Source: Bacteroides sp. UBA939 (lineage in GTDB: Bacteria > Bacteroidota > Bacteroidia > Bacteroidales > Bacteroidaceae). Taken from it: a stretch of 18,601 bases of DNA. Every line of letters starts with the position of its first letter. Within the stretch, counting starts at the first letter, position 1. The notes under the pieces were generated by a model that worked only from the letters and a program-made list of their open reading frames with translations, was not told the DNA's origin and ran no database searches. The stretch covers positions 6,282 through 24,882 of the forward strand of contig NZ_DBDF01000094.1 of assembly GCF_002293435.1 (NCBI RefSeq), given 5' to 3'. Position numbers and translations under genes: made by a program. Positions 7,573-15,367 of the stretch are shown here, piece after piece.

Positions 7573-7656
7573 TCAGATGTTAATCATACGCAGTAGTTTA
7601 TCATCACTGAAATCCCGGAAGTTAAGTATATTGTGAAGTACTCCAACGTTAGGCAT
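7573..7656 (-). CDS. Possible 27-residue ORF in the gap upstream of the Ca-ATPase
   Basis: A short ATG-to-TGA frame beginning MPNVGVLHNI and ending KLLRMINI. Its composition is mixed and amphipathic, with codons like those of the neighbours, unlike the A/T-rich noise elsewhere in gaps. It lies between the 47-bp inverted repeat and the Ca-ATPase promoter. An in-frame stop sits seven codons before the ATG, so it is not an extension of a longer frame. I recognise no family and see no promoter. It may be a small protein, a gene remnant, or chance. Confidence 0.18.
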   Translation of the reverse strand: MPNVGVLHNILNFRDFSDDKLLRMINI

Positions 7657-7679
7657 CAGAAAAATGAGAATTTAGCGAT

Positions 7680-7820
7680 GAGAATTGATACGCGGACGAC
7701 ACGGATTAAGCGGATGAACGCGGATTCTTTTTCTTAAATGCAAATTTAAGTGGTGTGAATGCTTAATAGAGATAATCCGCGTTCATCCGCTTAATCCGTG
7801 TCGTCCGCGTATCAATTCTC
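7680..7820. repeat. Perfect 47-bp inverted repeat, intergenic
   Basis: Arms 7680-7726 and 7774-7820 are exact reverse complements over all 47 bases, with a 47-base centre. The centre holds a smaller hairpin (CTTAAAT 7733-7739 / ATTTAAG 7744-7750). Each arm contains repeated CGGAT-type words, such as GCGGATGAACGCGGATT. It lies 82 bases beyond the stop of the PAS kinase and upstream of the Ca-ATPase promoter. It contains no plausible transposase, so it could be a MITE-like or dispersed intergenic element, or a long terminator stem. I recall similar motifs as dispersed repeats in bacterial genomes, but cannot check copy number here. Confidence 0.95.
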
Positions 7821-7901
7821 CGTTAAATTAGCGTTTATAATACAAACTAATTATAACGAGACACTTACTTAGGCGCTTAATATGGCTTATCAGGCAGATC
7901 G

Positions 7902-9143
7902 CTAAAGCGGAAGAATAAACCAAAAAACCGTTCCCTTGCCATACTCAGATTCAACGCCAATTTGACCGCCCAGCTTGCGAACAATCATTTCGCAAATGGC
8001 AAGCCCCAGCCCAGTGCCCTTCTTATCATGTTCCACTCTTACAAAACGCTCAAAAATACGACCGACCTTATCCTCCGGAATACCGCTTCCTGTATCTTTA
8101 ACATAGAAATAAAGCCCTTCCGGACAAGGTTTGTAACCCAAAGTAATACTGCCTTCATCCGTAAACTTCACGGCATTCGTCATAAAGTTGGAAAGCACCT
8201 GCATCAAGCGGTTCCGGTCTGTTCTTATCACATAATTCTCCGGAGGTGTTTCTTTAATAATCCGGATAACAGAAGACTTTTCTTTCAATCGCATAAGAAA
8301 CAGTTGTTCCAAATCGAACATGAGTTGGTTTATATCGACCTGGGCGAATATAAACTCAAGCGTACCCGCCTCTATTTTGGAAAGATCAAGGATATCGGCT
8401 ATTAACTGTTGCAACAACTCGTTATTAGAATGGACAATTTCCAGGTATTGCGTTCTCTCTTCCTCCGAACCGGCTGAAGCCAGCAATTCGGAAAAGCCTA
8501 CGATGGCACTCAAAGGCGTACGTATTTCATGGCTCATATTTGCCAGGAAAGCTGACTTGGAACGATCGGCATTTTCTGCTTTCTCGCGAGCTTTCTCCAG
8601 TTCTAATTCAATTTGTTTCAGCAAAGTAATGTCGTGTACAGTGATTACCATACCCTCTTTATCATTCAACAGAATGTATTCGCCCGAGATATATGCATTA
8701 CACTCTACTACTTTCCCCCGCTTGTCGCGTACACTGAGCATTGCTTCCATATCAGAGAAACTACTTTTTTTCAGAAATGTTTCTCCTATTTTCTTCCGAA
8801 TCGGACACAATGCGCAAAGTGCGTGCGTACCACATCCACCCGGCACGGATACTGCTTTGTTGCAACGAAGCAAGTCTCCCACACGCACCAACCGGCCTTC
8901 GGGTTTATAAGATTTGGTGATATCGTAATAGTTCGTTCGGAGAACAACAAAATCAGTATCAATCAAAAGAATAAATGCATGGACATTTTGCATAATGGAA
9001 CGGAACAACTCTTCCGAGTTACGCAATGCTTTTCCGGCGTTTTCAACTTTGAGCAAAAGTCGCCTGCTTCTGCCCAGTTCAAGCACGTACAGTAGCAGCA
9101 GTCCTACCGATACAAGCATGCTGATAAAAGTTAGTATGATCAT
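7902..9143 (-). CDS. PAS sensor histidine kinase with a four-cysteine cluster
   Basis: A 413-residue membrane-anchored kinase. A single membrane helix spans about 2-21 and is followed by RSRR, placing the rest in the cytoplasm. A short coiled segment and a PAS domain (about 43-175) come next. The PAS domain contains C94, C104, C110 and C113 (C-x9-C-x5-C-x2-C), a pattern suggesting metal, Fe-S or redox chemistry. HisKA has the H-box SHEIRTPL with H205. The catalytic domain has the N-box N319/N323, G1 DTGSGIP at 350-356 and G2 GTGLGLAI at 376-383. All catalytic motifs are intact. There is no receiver domain and no response regulator nearby, so its partner is encoded elsewhere. It is divergent from rubredoxin across 111 bases. 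Confidence 0.93.
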   Translation of the reverse strand: MIILTFISMLVSVGLLLLYVLELGRSRRLLLKVENAGKALRNSEELFRSIMQNVHAFILLIDTDFVVLRTNYYDITKSYKPEGRLVRVGDLLRCNKAVSVPGGCGTHALCALCPIRKKIGETFLKKSSFSDMEAMLSVRDKRGKVVECNAYISGEYILLNDKEGMVITVHDITLLKQIELELEKAREKAENADRSKSAFLANMSHEIRTPLSAIVGFSELLASAGSEEERTQYLEIVHSNNELLQQLIADILDLSKIEAGTLEFIFAQVDINQLMFDLEQLFLMRLKEKSSVIRIIKETPPENYVIRTDRNRLMQVLSNFMTNAVKFTDEGSITLGYKPCPEGLYFYVKDTGSGIPEDKVGRIFERFVRVEHDKKGTGLGLAICEMIVRKLGGQIGVESEYGKGTVFWFILPL

Positions 9144-9153
9144 AAAGAGTTCA

Positions 9154-9185
9154 TTTACAGTAAAGATGCAGCAAATATATCTTTT
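9154..9185 (+). promoter_or_regulatory. Candidate promoter for rubredoxin
   Basis: TTTA (9154-9157) lies 20 bases before TATCTTTT (9178-9185), one base off each half of the Bacteroides consensus. It would leave a leader of roughly 60 bases. It overlaps the divergent kinase -7 box, so the two promoters would compete or share regulation. Confidence 0.3.
9172..9179 (-). promoter_or_regulatory. Candidate -7 box for the PAS kinase
   Basis: Minus-strand TATATTTG matches TAnnTTTG exactly, 28 bases before the kinase start codon. No good TTTG at the right spacing upstream was found, so only the -7 half is supported. Confidence 0.45.
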
Positions 9186-9254
9186 TCAAATCGAAACAGG
9201 AAACAAAAAAGGGAGATTTATTGTTATTAAAAAAGAAACTTAAAAAATATTCTT

Positions 9255-9413
9255 ATGGATAAGTACATTTGCTCTGTTTGTGGATATGTTTACGACCCGA
9301 AACAAGGTGAGCCTGAGAATGGTATAGAACCAGGTACAGCTTTTGAAGATATTCCGGATGATTGGATTTGTCCGTTATGTGGGGTAGGCAAAGAAGAATT
9401 TGAAAAGGCTTGA
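9255..9413 (+). CDS. Rubredoxin
   Basis: A 52-residue protein of standard rubredoxin length. The two Fe-binding knuckles are present: CSVCGYVYD at 6-14 and CPLCG at 39-43, giving cysteines C6, C9, C39 and C42. The conserved aromatic and acidic core (GTAFEDIPDDWICP) also fits. It carries single electrons in the cytoplasm, usually to peroxide- or oxygen-reducing enzymes in anaerobes; the partner is not in the window. The frame runs from ATG to TGA with no Shine-Dalgarno beyond an A-rich leader. It is transcribed away from the cysteine-cluster sensor kinase and is ended by the strong hairpin at 9471-9504. Confidence 0.97.
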   Translation: MDKYICSVCGYVYDPKQGEPENGIEPGTAFEDIPDDWICPLCGVGKEEFEKA

Positions 9414-9470
9414 GAGTGGGAATCTAATGTTTCGTAAGTTGACTGTATGTCAATGAAGTTTCTCAGCTGG

Positions 9471-9510
9471 GGCTGACTAAAAAGGTTTTCCTTTTTAGTC
9501 AGCCTGTTTT
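9471..9510. terminator. Bidirectional intrinsic terminator
   Basis: A perfect 15-bp stem, 9471-9485 with 9490-9504, closes on a TTTT loop and is followed by TGTTTT (9505-9510). It sits between the convergent rubredoxin and Na/Pi cotransporter genes. The stem has a GC end and an A/T-rich centre (GGCTGACTAAAAAGG), so it can work in both directions. Confidence 0.85.
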
Positions 9511-9530
9511 ACGACTTTAATCAGCCCGCT

Positions 9531-11228
9531 TTACGATGCCTTTTTCTCTTTTACATCGCTACTTGCTTCTACCACATTTACTACATAGTCGCCTAATTTC
9601 TCACACTCGGCGATGATATCCATATAATAAACCCCCATCTGGTAGTCGTACTCCTTGTTATTGACATCTAGGATGTTCTGATTCTTCAGTTGGTTGCGGT
9701 AGTTATTAATTTCATTCTCTATATTGAACGACTTATTCACATCAATGCTTTGGTATTCCGAACGCTCTACCACAACTATCATCTGCGACAAAGCATCATC
9801 TACCAACTTCATCATCAAGTGAATGCGATCATATTGTTTGGTGGTAAAATCCTGATTGATCTGACGTTTACGGTTAATGGTGCGCGCCAAGTTATAACAA
9901 CTGTCGCCGATACTCTCAATCTCGGTCACTTCGCGAAGCATGGCGCGTATCTGCAACTTACTTTCCGAACTTAGATGCCCTTCCGATACCTGGTTCAGGT
10001 AATTGGCTATCTCCAATTCCATATTGTCGCTGATATTCTCGTACTTCTCAATCCGGCTGAACAATTTGTTGAAATCATCATCCTTGTCCGTATGCAGCAA
10101 GTCCTGCACCATGTTGAACATGCGACGGGTACGCTCGGAAAACAAATGGATTTCCTTATGCGCCTGCAAAATAGAAAGTTCCGCTGTGGAGAGCATGCCT
10201 CCGGCAATGAAACGCAGGCGATATTCTTCGTCCACCTCCTTCTGTGGAATAATGGCGCAGACTGTACGCTCTATCAGTTTAACAAACCAAATCAATATCA
10301 AGACGTTACAGATATTGAAGCAGGTATGGAATGCCGATAACTTGAATGAAACAGCTACGGCAGGGTCTTGTGTGCCCATTACATTCTCTACAAACCAGGA
10401 TATGGCTTGTGTGAACGGAGTGAAAAGGAAAAGCACCCAGATTACGCCAAATACATTAAACGCCAAGTGGGCCAAAGCAGCCCTCCTCGCCTGCGTGTTA
10501 CCGGTAAGTGCGGCAAGGTTGGCGGTAATGGTAGTACCTATGTTTTCGCCCAATACCAAAGCTGCCCCCAGTTCAAAACTAATCCACCCGTTGGCACACA
10601 TGATAAGCGTAATTGCCATAGTAGCGGCGGATGCCTGCACAATCATGGTCAGAACAGTGCCGATAACTACAAACAGGAGGATGGAAAAGTATCCCATATC
10701 CGTATAACTCTGCACAAAGGACAGCATTTCGGGATTTTCCGCCAGATTCGGCGCATTCGCTTTCAGCATCTGCAAGCCCATAAAAAGGAAAGAGAAACCA
10801 AATATGAATTCACCGACAGACTTGCGATTACTTTTTTGGGAAAAGATAAGAGGAATTCCAATAGCTAACAGGGGAAGCGCGAATGCAGCGATATCTACTT
10901 TAAAACCTAACGCCGAAATAATCCATGCCGTAACGGTAGTACCGATATTGGCGCCCATAATGACTCCAATGGATTGGGATAAAGTCAGCAGACCGGCGTT
11001 CACAAAGCTCACTACCATGACGGTAGTTGCAGATGAGGATTGCACCAATGCCGTAATCAACATACCTGTAAGAACTCCGGTTACCCGGTTTGTAGTCATC
11101 GCCGTTAATATCTTCCGTAGCCTGTCGCCGGCAAACTTTTGAAGCCCTTCACTCATTATCTTCATCCCGTACAGGAACAGCGCCAGCGAGCCAAGCAGCT
11201 TTAAAAAATCATAAAAAGAATACTCCAT
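9531..11228 (-). CDS. Na/Pi cotransporter family protein with PhoU-like C-terminus
   Basis: A 565-residue inner-membrane protein. By family knowledge it couples sodium to phosphate transport, in either direction. The duplicated core is visible. The first repeat has QSSSATT at 63-69 and GANIGTT at 92-98. The second has QASAATM near 198-204 and GENIGTT near 227-233. About eight to ten hydrophobic helices occupy residues 8-330. The remainder (about 345-550) is soluble, helical and PhoU-like, presumably a cytoplasmic regulatory domain. It is transcribed divergently from the uridine kinase gene across 81 bases; no exact -7 box was found there for either gene. It shares the bidirectional terminator at 9471-9510 with rubredoxin. 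Confidence 0.92.
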   Translation of the reverse strand: MEYSFYDFLKLLGSLALFLYGMKIMSEGLQKFAGDRLRKILTAMTTNRVTGVLTGMLITALVQSSSATTVMVVSFVNAGLLTLSQSIGVIMGANIGTTVTAWIISALGFKVDIAAFALPLLAIGIPLIFSQKSNRKSVGEFIFGFSFLFMGLQMLKANAPNLAENPEMLSFVQSYTDMGYFSILLFVVIGTVLTMIVQASAATMAITLIMCANGWISFELGAALVLGENIGTTITANLAALTGNTQARRAALAHLAFNVFGVIWVLFLFTPFTQAISWFVENVMGTQDPAVAVSFKLSAFHTCFNICNVLILIWFVKLIERTVCAIIPQKEVDEEYRLRFIAGGMLSTAELSILQAHKEIHLFSERTRRMFNMVQDLLHTDKDDDFNKLFSRIEKYENISDNMELEIANYLNQVSEGHLSSESKLQIRAMLREVTEIESIGDSCYNLARTINRKRQINQDFTTKQYDRIHLMMKLVDDALSQMIVVVERSEYQSIDVNKSFNIENEINNYRNQLKNQNILDVNNKEYDYQMGVYYMDIIAECEKLGDYVVNVVEASSDVKEKKAS

Positions 11229-11309
11229 CTTTAATTAATTAGAAGGTTTTATGCCACACTTTGTTATTTTACCTATATTTAACGTGCTTATTACTTAAAA
11301 CAAGAAGTT

Positions 11310-12983
11310 ATGAAACACATGTTACAAATTTGCTGCAAAAATAATAATATTTATAAAGAATTCCCTATCGGATGTTCACTTTTGGATATTTATTATGGTT
11401 TTAATTTGAATTTCCCTTATCCGGTAGTCAGTGCAAAGGTCAATAACCGCTCCGAAGGATTGAGTTTCCGGGTATATAATAATAAAGATGTGGAATTTCT
11501 CGATATACGGGACTCTTCGGGTATGCGCACTTATGTACGCAGTCTTTGTTTCATCCTGTACAAAGCTGTGAACGAATTATTCCCCGATGGCAAGTTATTT
11601 GTTGAGCATCCCGTATCCAAAGGCTATTTCTGCGATTTGCATATCGGACGCCCCATTACGCTGGAAGATGTATCCGCCATAAAGAAACGTATGCGGGAAA
11701 TCATCAGCGAAGACATTCCATACCTCCGTACCGAATGCCATACCACGGAGGCGGTACGCATCTTTAGCGAACGCGGCATGAACGACAAAGTGAAGCTGTT
11801 GGAAACTTCGGGTTCTCTTTACACCTATTATTATACGTTGGGCGATACGGTAGATTATTATTATGGCAACCTGTTACCCAGCACTGGCTTTATCTGGCTG
11901 TTCGACATCGTGAAGTACTACGACGGACTGTTGCTGCGCATTCCCAGCAAGCAAAATCCCAATGTGTTGGAAGACGTTGTGAAACAGGAGAAAATGTTCG
12001 ATGTCTTCAAGGAGCACCTGCGCTGGAACTATATCATGGGACTAAGCAACGTGGGCGATTTGAACCTGTCATGCGAAGCCGGAAACGTAACCGACCTCAT
12101 TAACGTAGCGGAAGCGCTTCAGGAAAAGAAGATAGCCCAGATAGCCGACGAAATATACAACCGCGGCGAAAACGGCAACCGGGTGAAGCTGGTTCTTATT
12201 TCGGGTCCTTCTTCTTCGGGTAAGACAACGTTCAGCAAACGCCTCTCCGTCCAGCTCATGACAAACGGACTACGACCCTACCCCATTGCACTGGACAATT
12301 ATTTCGTAAACCGGGAGAACACGCCGCGCGATGCCAATGGAGACTATGACTACGAGTCGCTGTACGCACTTGACCTTAAGAAATTTGAGGAAGACCTGCA
12401 AGCCCTGCTCAAAGGAGAAGAAATAGACTTGCCAAGCTTCAACTTCGCTACCGGACAGCGTCAATACAAAGGGGACAAACTGAAAATAGACGAGCATACT
12501 ATCCTTATCTTGGAAGGCATCCATGCACTGAACCCCGAACTAACCCCGCAAATACCGGCAGGAAGTAAGTATAAAATTTATGTGTCCGCACTGACAACCA
12601 TCTCTTTGGACGACCATAACTGGATTCCCACTACGGACAACCGTTTGCTGCGTCGCATCATCCGTGACCACAACTACCGTGGCTATTCGGCGCAGGAAAC
12701 CATTTCGCGCTGGTCCAGCGTACGCGCCGGAGAAGACAAATGGATTTTCCCCTATCAGGAGAACGCCGACGTTATGTTCAACTCGGCACTTATATTCGAG
12801 CTGGCGGCACTGCGCAGTCACGCGGAGCCTGTTCTGGGTAGCGTACCGCGCAACTGTCCGGAGTATGCCGAGGCGCACCGTTTACTGAAGTTCATCAAAT
12901 ACTTTACACCGATACAAGACAAAGAAATACCGTTTACATCCTTATTGCGGGAATTTTTAGGCGGAAGTAGTTTCAAATACTAA
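11310..12983 (+). CDS. Uridine-kinase-family nucleoside kinase with ThrRS-like N-terminal domain
   Basis: A 557-residue fusion. Residues 1-65 resemble a TGS domain. Residues 75-145 resemble the second N-terminal (editing-type) domain of threonyl-tRNA synthetase, e.g. AVNELFPDGKLF and HPVSKGYFCDL. The usual HxxxH zinc pair of that domain appears replaced by R77 and F81. Residues 293 onward form a P-loop kinase: GPSSSGKTT at 299-307, the ALDNYF acidic residue D329, EGIHALN at 402-408, and a basic lid with RRIIRDHNYRG. The kinase would phosphorylate uridine or a related nucleoside; the role of the tRNA-synthetase-like part is unknown. The architecture is one I know from Bacteroidetes annotations, so the fusion is not an assembly error. 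The ATG at 11310 is used; one at 11319 is also in frame. Confidence 0.9.
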   Translation: MKHMLQICCKNNNIYKEFPIGCSLLDIYYGFNLNFPYPVVSAKVNNRSEGLSFRVYNNKDVEFLDIRDSSGMRTYVRSLCFILYKAVNELFPDGKLFVEHPVSKGYFCDLHIGRPITLEDVSAIKKRMREIISEDIPYLRTECHTTEAVRIFSERGMNDKVKLLETSGSLYTYYYTLGDTVDYYYGNLLPSTGFIWLFDIVKYYDGLLLRIPSKQNPNVLEDVVKQEKMFDVFKEHLRWNYIMGLSNVGDLNLSCEAGNVTDLINVAEALQEKKIAQIADEIYNRGENGNRVKLVLISGPSSSGKTTFSKRLSVQLMTNGLRPYPIALDNYFVNRENTPRDANGDYDYESLYALDLKKFEEDLQALLKGEEIDLPSFNFATGQRQYKGDKLKIDEHTILILEGIHALNPELTPQIPAGSKYKIYVSALTTISLDDHNWIPTTDNRLLRRIIRDHNYRGYSAQETISRWSSVRAGEDKWIFPYQENADVMFNSALIFELAALRSHAEPVLGSVPRNCPEYAEAHRLLKFIKYFTPIQDKEIPFTSLLREFLGGSSFKY

Positions 12984-13001
12984 AGAAATGCTTTACTTTT
13001 G
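12971..13001 (+). promoter_or_regulatory. Candidate promoter for the TPR kinase-like gene
   Basis: TTTC (12971-12974) lies 19 bases before TACTTTTG (12994-13001), which has an exact -7 box. The -33 half overlaps the last codons of the nucleoside kinase. It leaves only about 20 bases of leader, so the kinase-like gene can be expressed separately from its upstream neighbour. Confidence 0.55.
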
Positions 13002-13027
13002 CTTTCAAATTCAATATAAAAACAGTT

Positions 13028-14545
13028 ATGCTCATGAAACAACTTGTTTCCATCCTGTCTTTCGTGTTGTGCTTCAGCACAATATCTCTTGCGCAAAACT
13101 CTGCCGAACGGGCAGAAGAGTTAATGCAACAAGCACAAACGAACCTGAAGCAAAAAGAATATATCAAAGCTCGTTATTACTTCTTGCAAGCATATTATGC
13201 TTTCTATTCACGCAATGAGTACAGCCAGGCTGTAGAGTGTGGCTTGCAAGCCGCTGCCCTCTATCACCGGGAGAGTTATTACAAGGAGGCTCTTGAAGTA
13301 TTGCGCGGCGCCGAACTGCTGATAACCGCCGGCGAACAGAAGAACGGCAAGCCTATGCCCGACCTGCGTTTCCGTATCAATAGGGAACGCCTGCAAATGT
13401 ATATCAATCTCAAAAACCAGGCTCGCGCCCAGGAGCAACTGGCCAAACTGGAAGAAACCGCCGGAGCTGTCCGCAATGACTCGCTCAACAATGTTCTGCT
13501 CTATACCCAAGCTACCTATTATTATACTTTCGGCATGAACTCTCAGGGCGATACTTACATCAATCGTCTGATAAGCCAGTACAAGGAGCAGAAGAACTAC
13601 GCCAAAGTGGACGAATGTTACGAAAGCCTTATCGACATCGCACGCAAAGGGAACAATGCCGGACTGGTGGCGCGTACCTACGACCAATACATGCTTTGGA
13701 CAGACTCGGTTAAAGCGCTGACCGCCCGGGATGAACTCAATGTGCTGAAACAGAAATACGACGATAGCCTGGTAACCATCCGGGATAAGGACGATTCGCT
13801 GAGTGCAAAACAATACATCATCATCGGCCTTTGTGTTCTTGCCGCGCTTCTTGCCGGCGCATTGATACTGGGAAGCATCGTATTCCTGCGCTTTGTCCTC
13901 CTCACCCGGAAACAGAAAAAGACTATCGGCATCGTGAATGAGCACAACGAACTCAAAACCAAGTTTATCCGGAATATCTCCGCCCAAATGGAACCTACAC
14001 TGGATACACTGGATGCCGCAGAACCCGGTGTACGTGCTCTGAAAGGGTTTGCCGAACATATTCAGGAGTTCTCCGAGTTGGAAAGTACGCTTTCGGAAAC
14101 TTACGAGATGTGCGAAGTAAACGTCAATACCTTCTGCGAAAGTGTGATGGATAAAATAAGGAGGAATCTCCGGCCGGAGGTAAGCGTAACAGTCAATGCT
14201 CCGAAACTTAAAGTCAAAACCAGTCCGGAGCAACTTGAACATATCCTGCTTCATTTGTTGAACAACGCGGCAGAGTTCACTCCGGAAGGTGGTAAAATCT
14301 GGCTCGATTTCAAGAAGCGCGGCGCACATACTCAGCAGTTTATCGTCAGCGACACCGGCAGCGGCATTGCGCCGGAAGAGCAGGAAAACCTGTTTAAGCC
14401 TTTCGCCAAGGTAAAAGACCTTACGCAAGGCGACGGATTGGGATTGCCTATCTGCTCCTTGATTGCCACCAAAATGAACGGTACACTGACATTAGACAGT
14501 ACTTATTCCAAGGGATGCCGCTTTGTGTTGGAGTTGCACGTATAA
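13028..14545 (+). CDS. TPR-containing histidine-kinase-like protein lacking the phosphoacceptor His
   Basis: A 505-residue protein. A signal peptide spans about 1-22 (ending TISLAQ). A helical, tyrosine-rich TPR-like periplasmic region covers 25-225. A membrane helix lies at about 263-290, and a cytoplasmic HATPase_c domain at 400-505. ATP-binding motifs are intact: N-box LLNNAAEF at 410-417, G1 DTGSGIAP at 442-449, G2 GDGLGLPI at 468-475. The H-box region reads TKFIRNISAQMEPTL (311-325); where the family has NISHE, residues 319-320 are Ala-Gln, so the phosphorylated His is missing. It may be a pseudokinase or act through a partner kinase. A second ATG at 13034 gives an equally good signal peptide. 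No response regulator is nearby; the gene converges on ung. Confidence 0.85.
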   Translation: MLMKQLVSILSFVLCFSTISLAQNSAERAEELMQQAQTNLKQKEYIKARYYFLQAYYAFYSRNEYSQAVECGLQAAALYHRESYYKEALEVLRGAELLITAGEQKNGKPMPDLRFRINRERLQMYINLKNQARAQEQLAKLEETAGAVRNDSLNNVLLYTQATYYYTFGMNSQGDTYINRLISQYKEQKNYAKVDECYESLIDIARKGNNAGLVARTYDQYMLWTDSVKALTARDELNVLKQKYDDSLVTIRDKDDSLSAKQYIIIGLCVLAALLAGALILGSIVFLRFVLLTRKQKKTIGIVNEHNELKTKFIRNISAQMEPTLDTLDAAEPGVRALKGFAEHIQEFSELESTLSETYEMCEVNVNTFCESVMDKIRRNLRPEVSVTVNAPKLKVKTSPEQLEHILLHLLNNAAEFTPEGGKIWLDFKKRGAHTQQFIVSDTGSGIAPEEQENLFKPFAKVKDLTQGDGLGLPICSLIATKMNGTLTLDSTYSKGCRFVLELHV

Positions 14546-14623
14546 CACCAATGCAGCTTCATCGGTGATATATGCGCTTCGGAACCCAGATGGGATACAT
14601 AATATATATTCCATACCCCACAT

Positions 14624-15286
14624 CTACCATACAATCTCCTGCTCCCCATGCTCCTTCAGATAAGCATTGGCTTTGCTAAAATGCTTATTTCCAAAGAAAC
14701 CATTGTAAGCAGAAAGAGGAGAAGGGTGTGCGGAAGCTAAAACCAGGTGCTTATTGCGGTCTATAAAAGCCCCTTTGCGTTGTGCGTATGCTCCCCAAAG
14801 AATGAAAACCAGATGTTCGCGTTGTTCGGCAAGCGTACGGATAGCGGCATCAGTAAATGTTTCCCAACCGCGATTTTGATGGGAACCGGCTTGATGGGCA
14901 CGGACTGTCAGGGTAGCGTTGAGCAGCAGAACGCCCTGTTCCGCCCAACGGGTCAGATTGCCGGTAGCAGGAACATCAATACCGATATCGTTCTTAATCT
15001 CTTTGAAGATATTAACCAATGAAGGAGGAAAAGGAACACCATCATTCACCGAGAAACACAAACCGTGTGCCTGACCGGGACCGTGATAGGGATCCTGACC
15101 GATAATCACCACCTTCACCCTGTCGAATGAACAGAGATTGAAAGCGTTGAATATGAACTTCCCCGAAGGATATACCGGATGATGCCCATATTCTTCACGT
15201 ACAAAATCAGTTAAAGTGTGGAAATAATCTTTCTCAAATTCCGGTTGCAAGCGCGATTTCCAACTCTCCTCTATTTGAACATTCAT
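14624..15286 (-). CDS. ung: Uracil-DNA glycosylase (family 1)
   Basis: A 220-residue protein of normal Ung length. It removes uracil from DNA to begin base excision repair. Motif A is GQDPYHGP at 63-70 with catalytic D65. The uracil-pocket asparagine is N123 in LLLNATLTV. Motif B is HPSPLSAYNGFFG from 187, with H187. The ending NAYLKEHGEQEIVW is typical. It is transcribed in the same direction as asnA, 81 bases downstream of it. A near-consensus -7 box (TATCTTAG on the minus strand, 15314-15321) suggests it may also have its own promoter. Confidence 0.97.
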   Translation of the reverse strand: MNVQIEESWKSRLQPEFEKDYFHTLTDFVREEYGHHPVYPSGKFIFNAFNLCSFDRVKVVIIGQDPYHGPGQAHGLCFSVNDGVPFPPSLVNIFKEIKNDIGIDVPATGNLTRWAEQGVLLLNATLTVRAHQAGSHQNRGWETFTDAAIRTLAEQREHLVFILWGAYAQRKGAFIDRNKHLVLASAHPSPLSAYNGFFGNKHFSKANAYLKEHGEQEIVW

Positions 15287-15367
15287 AATGTTATGCGTTA
15301 GATGTTTCGGGCGCTAAGATACTGCTTTTATCCGGTTTTGTAATGAAAGCGTTATTAGAAATTTCCT

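Noticed and set aside
13208..14428. 406-residue frame antisense to the TPR kinase-like gene
   Set aside because: The sense frame has clear domains and a promoter; this one shows no recognisable motif and depends on the sense codon bias.
14546..14567. Short hairpin after the TPR kinase-like gene
   Set aside because: Stem CACCAATG/CATCGGTG has a mismatch and no T-run, so not called a terminator.
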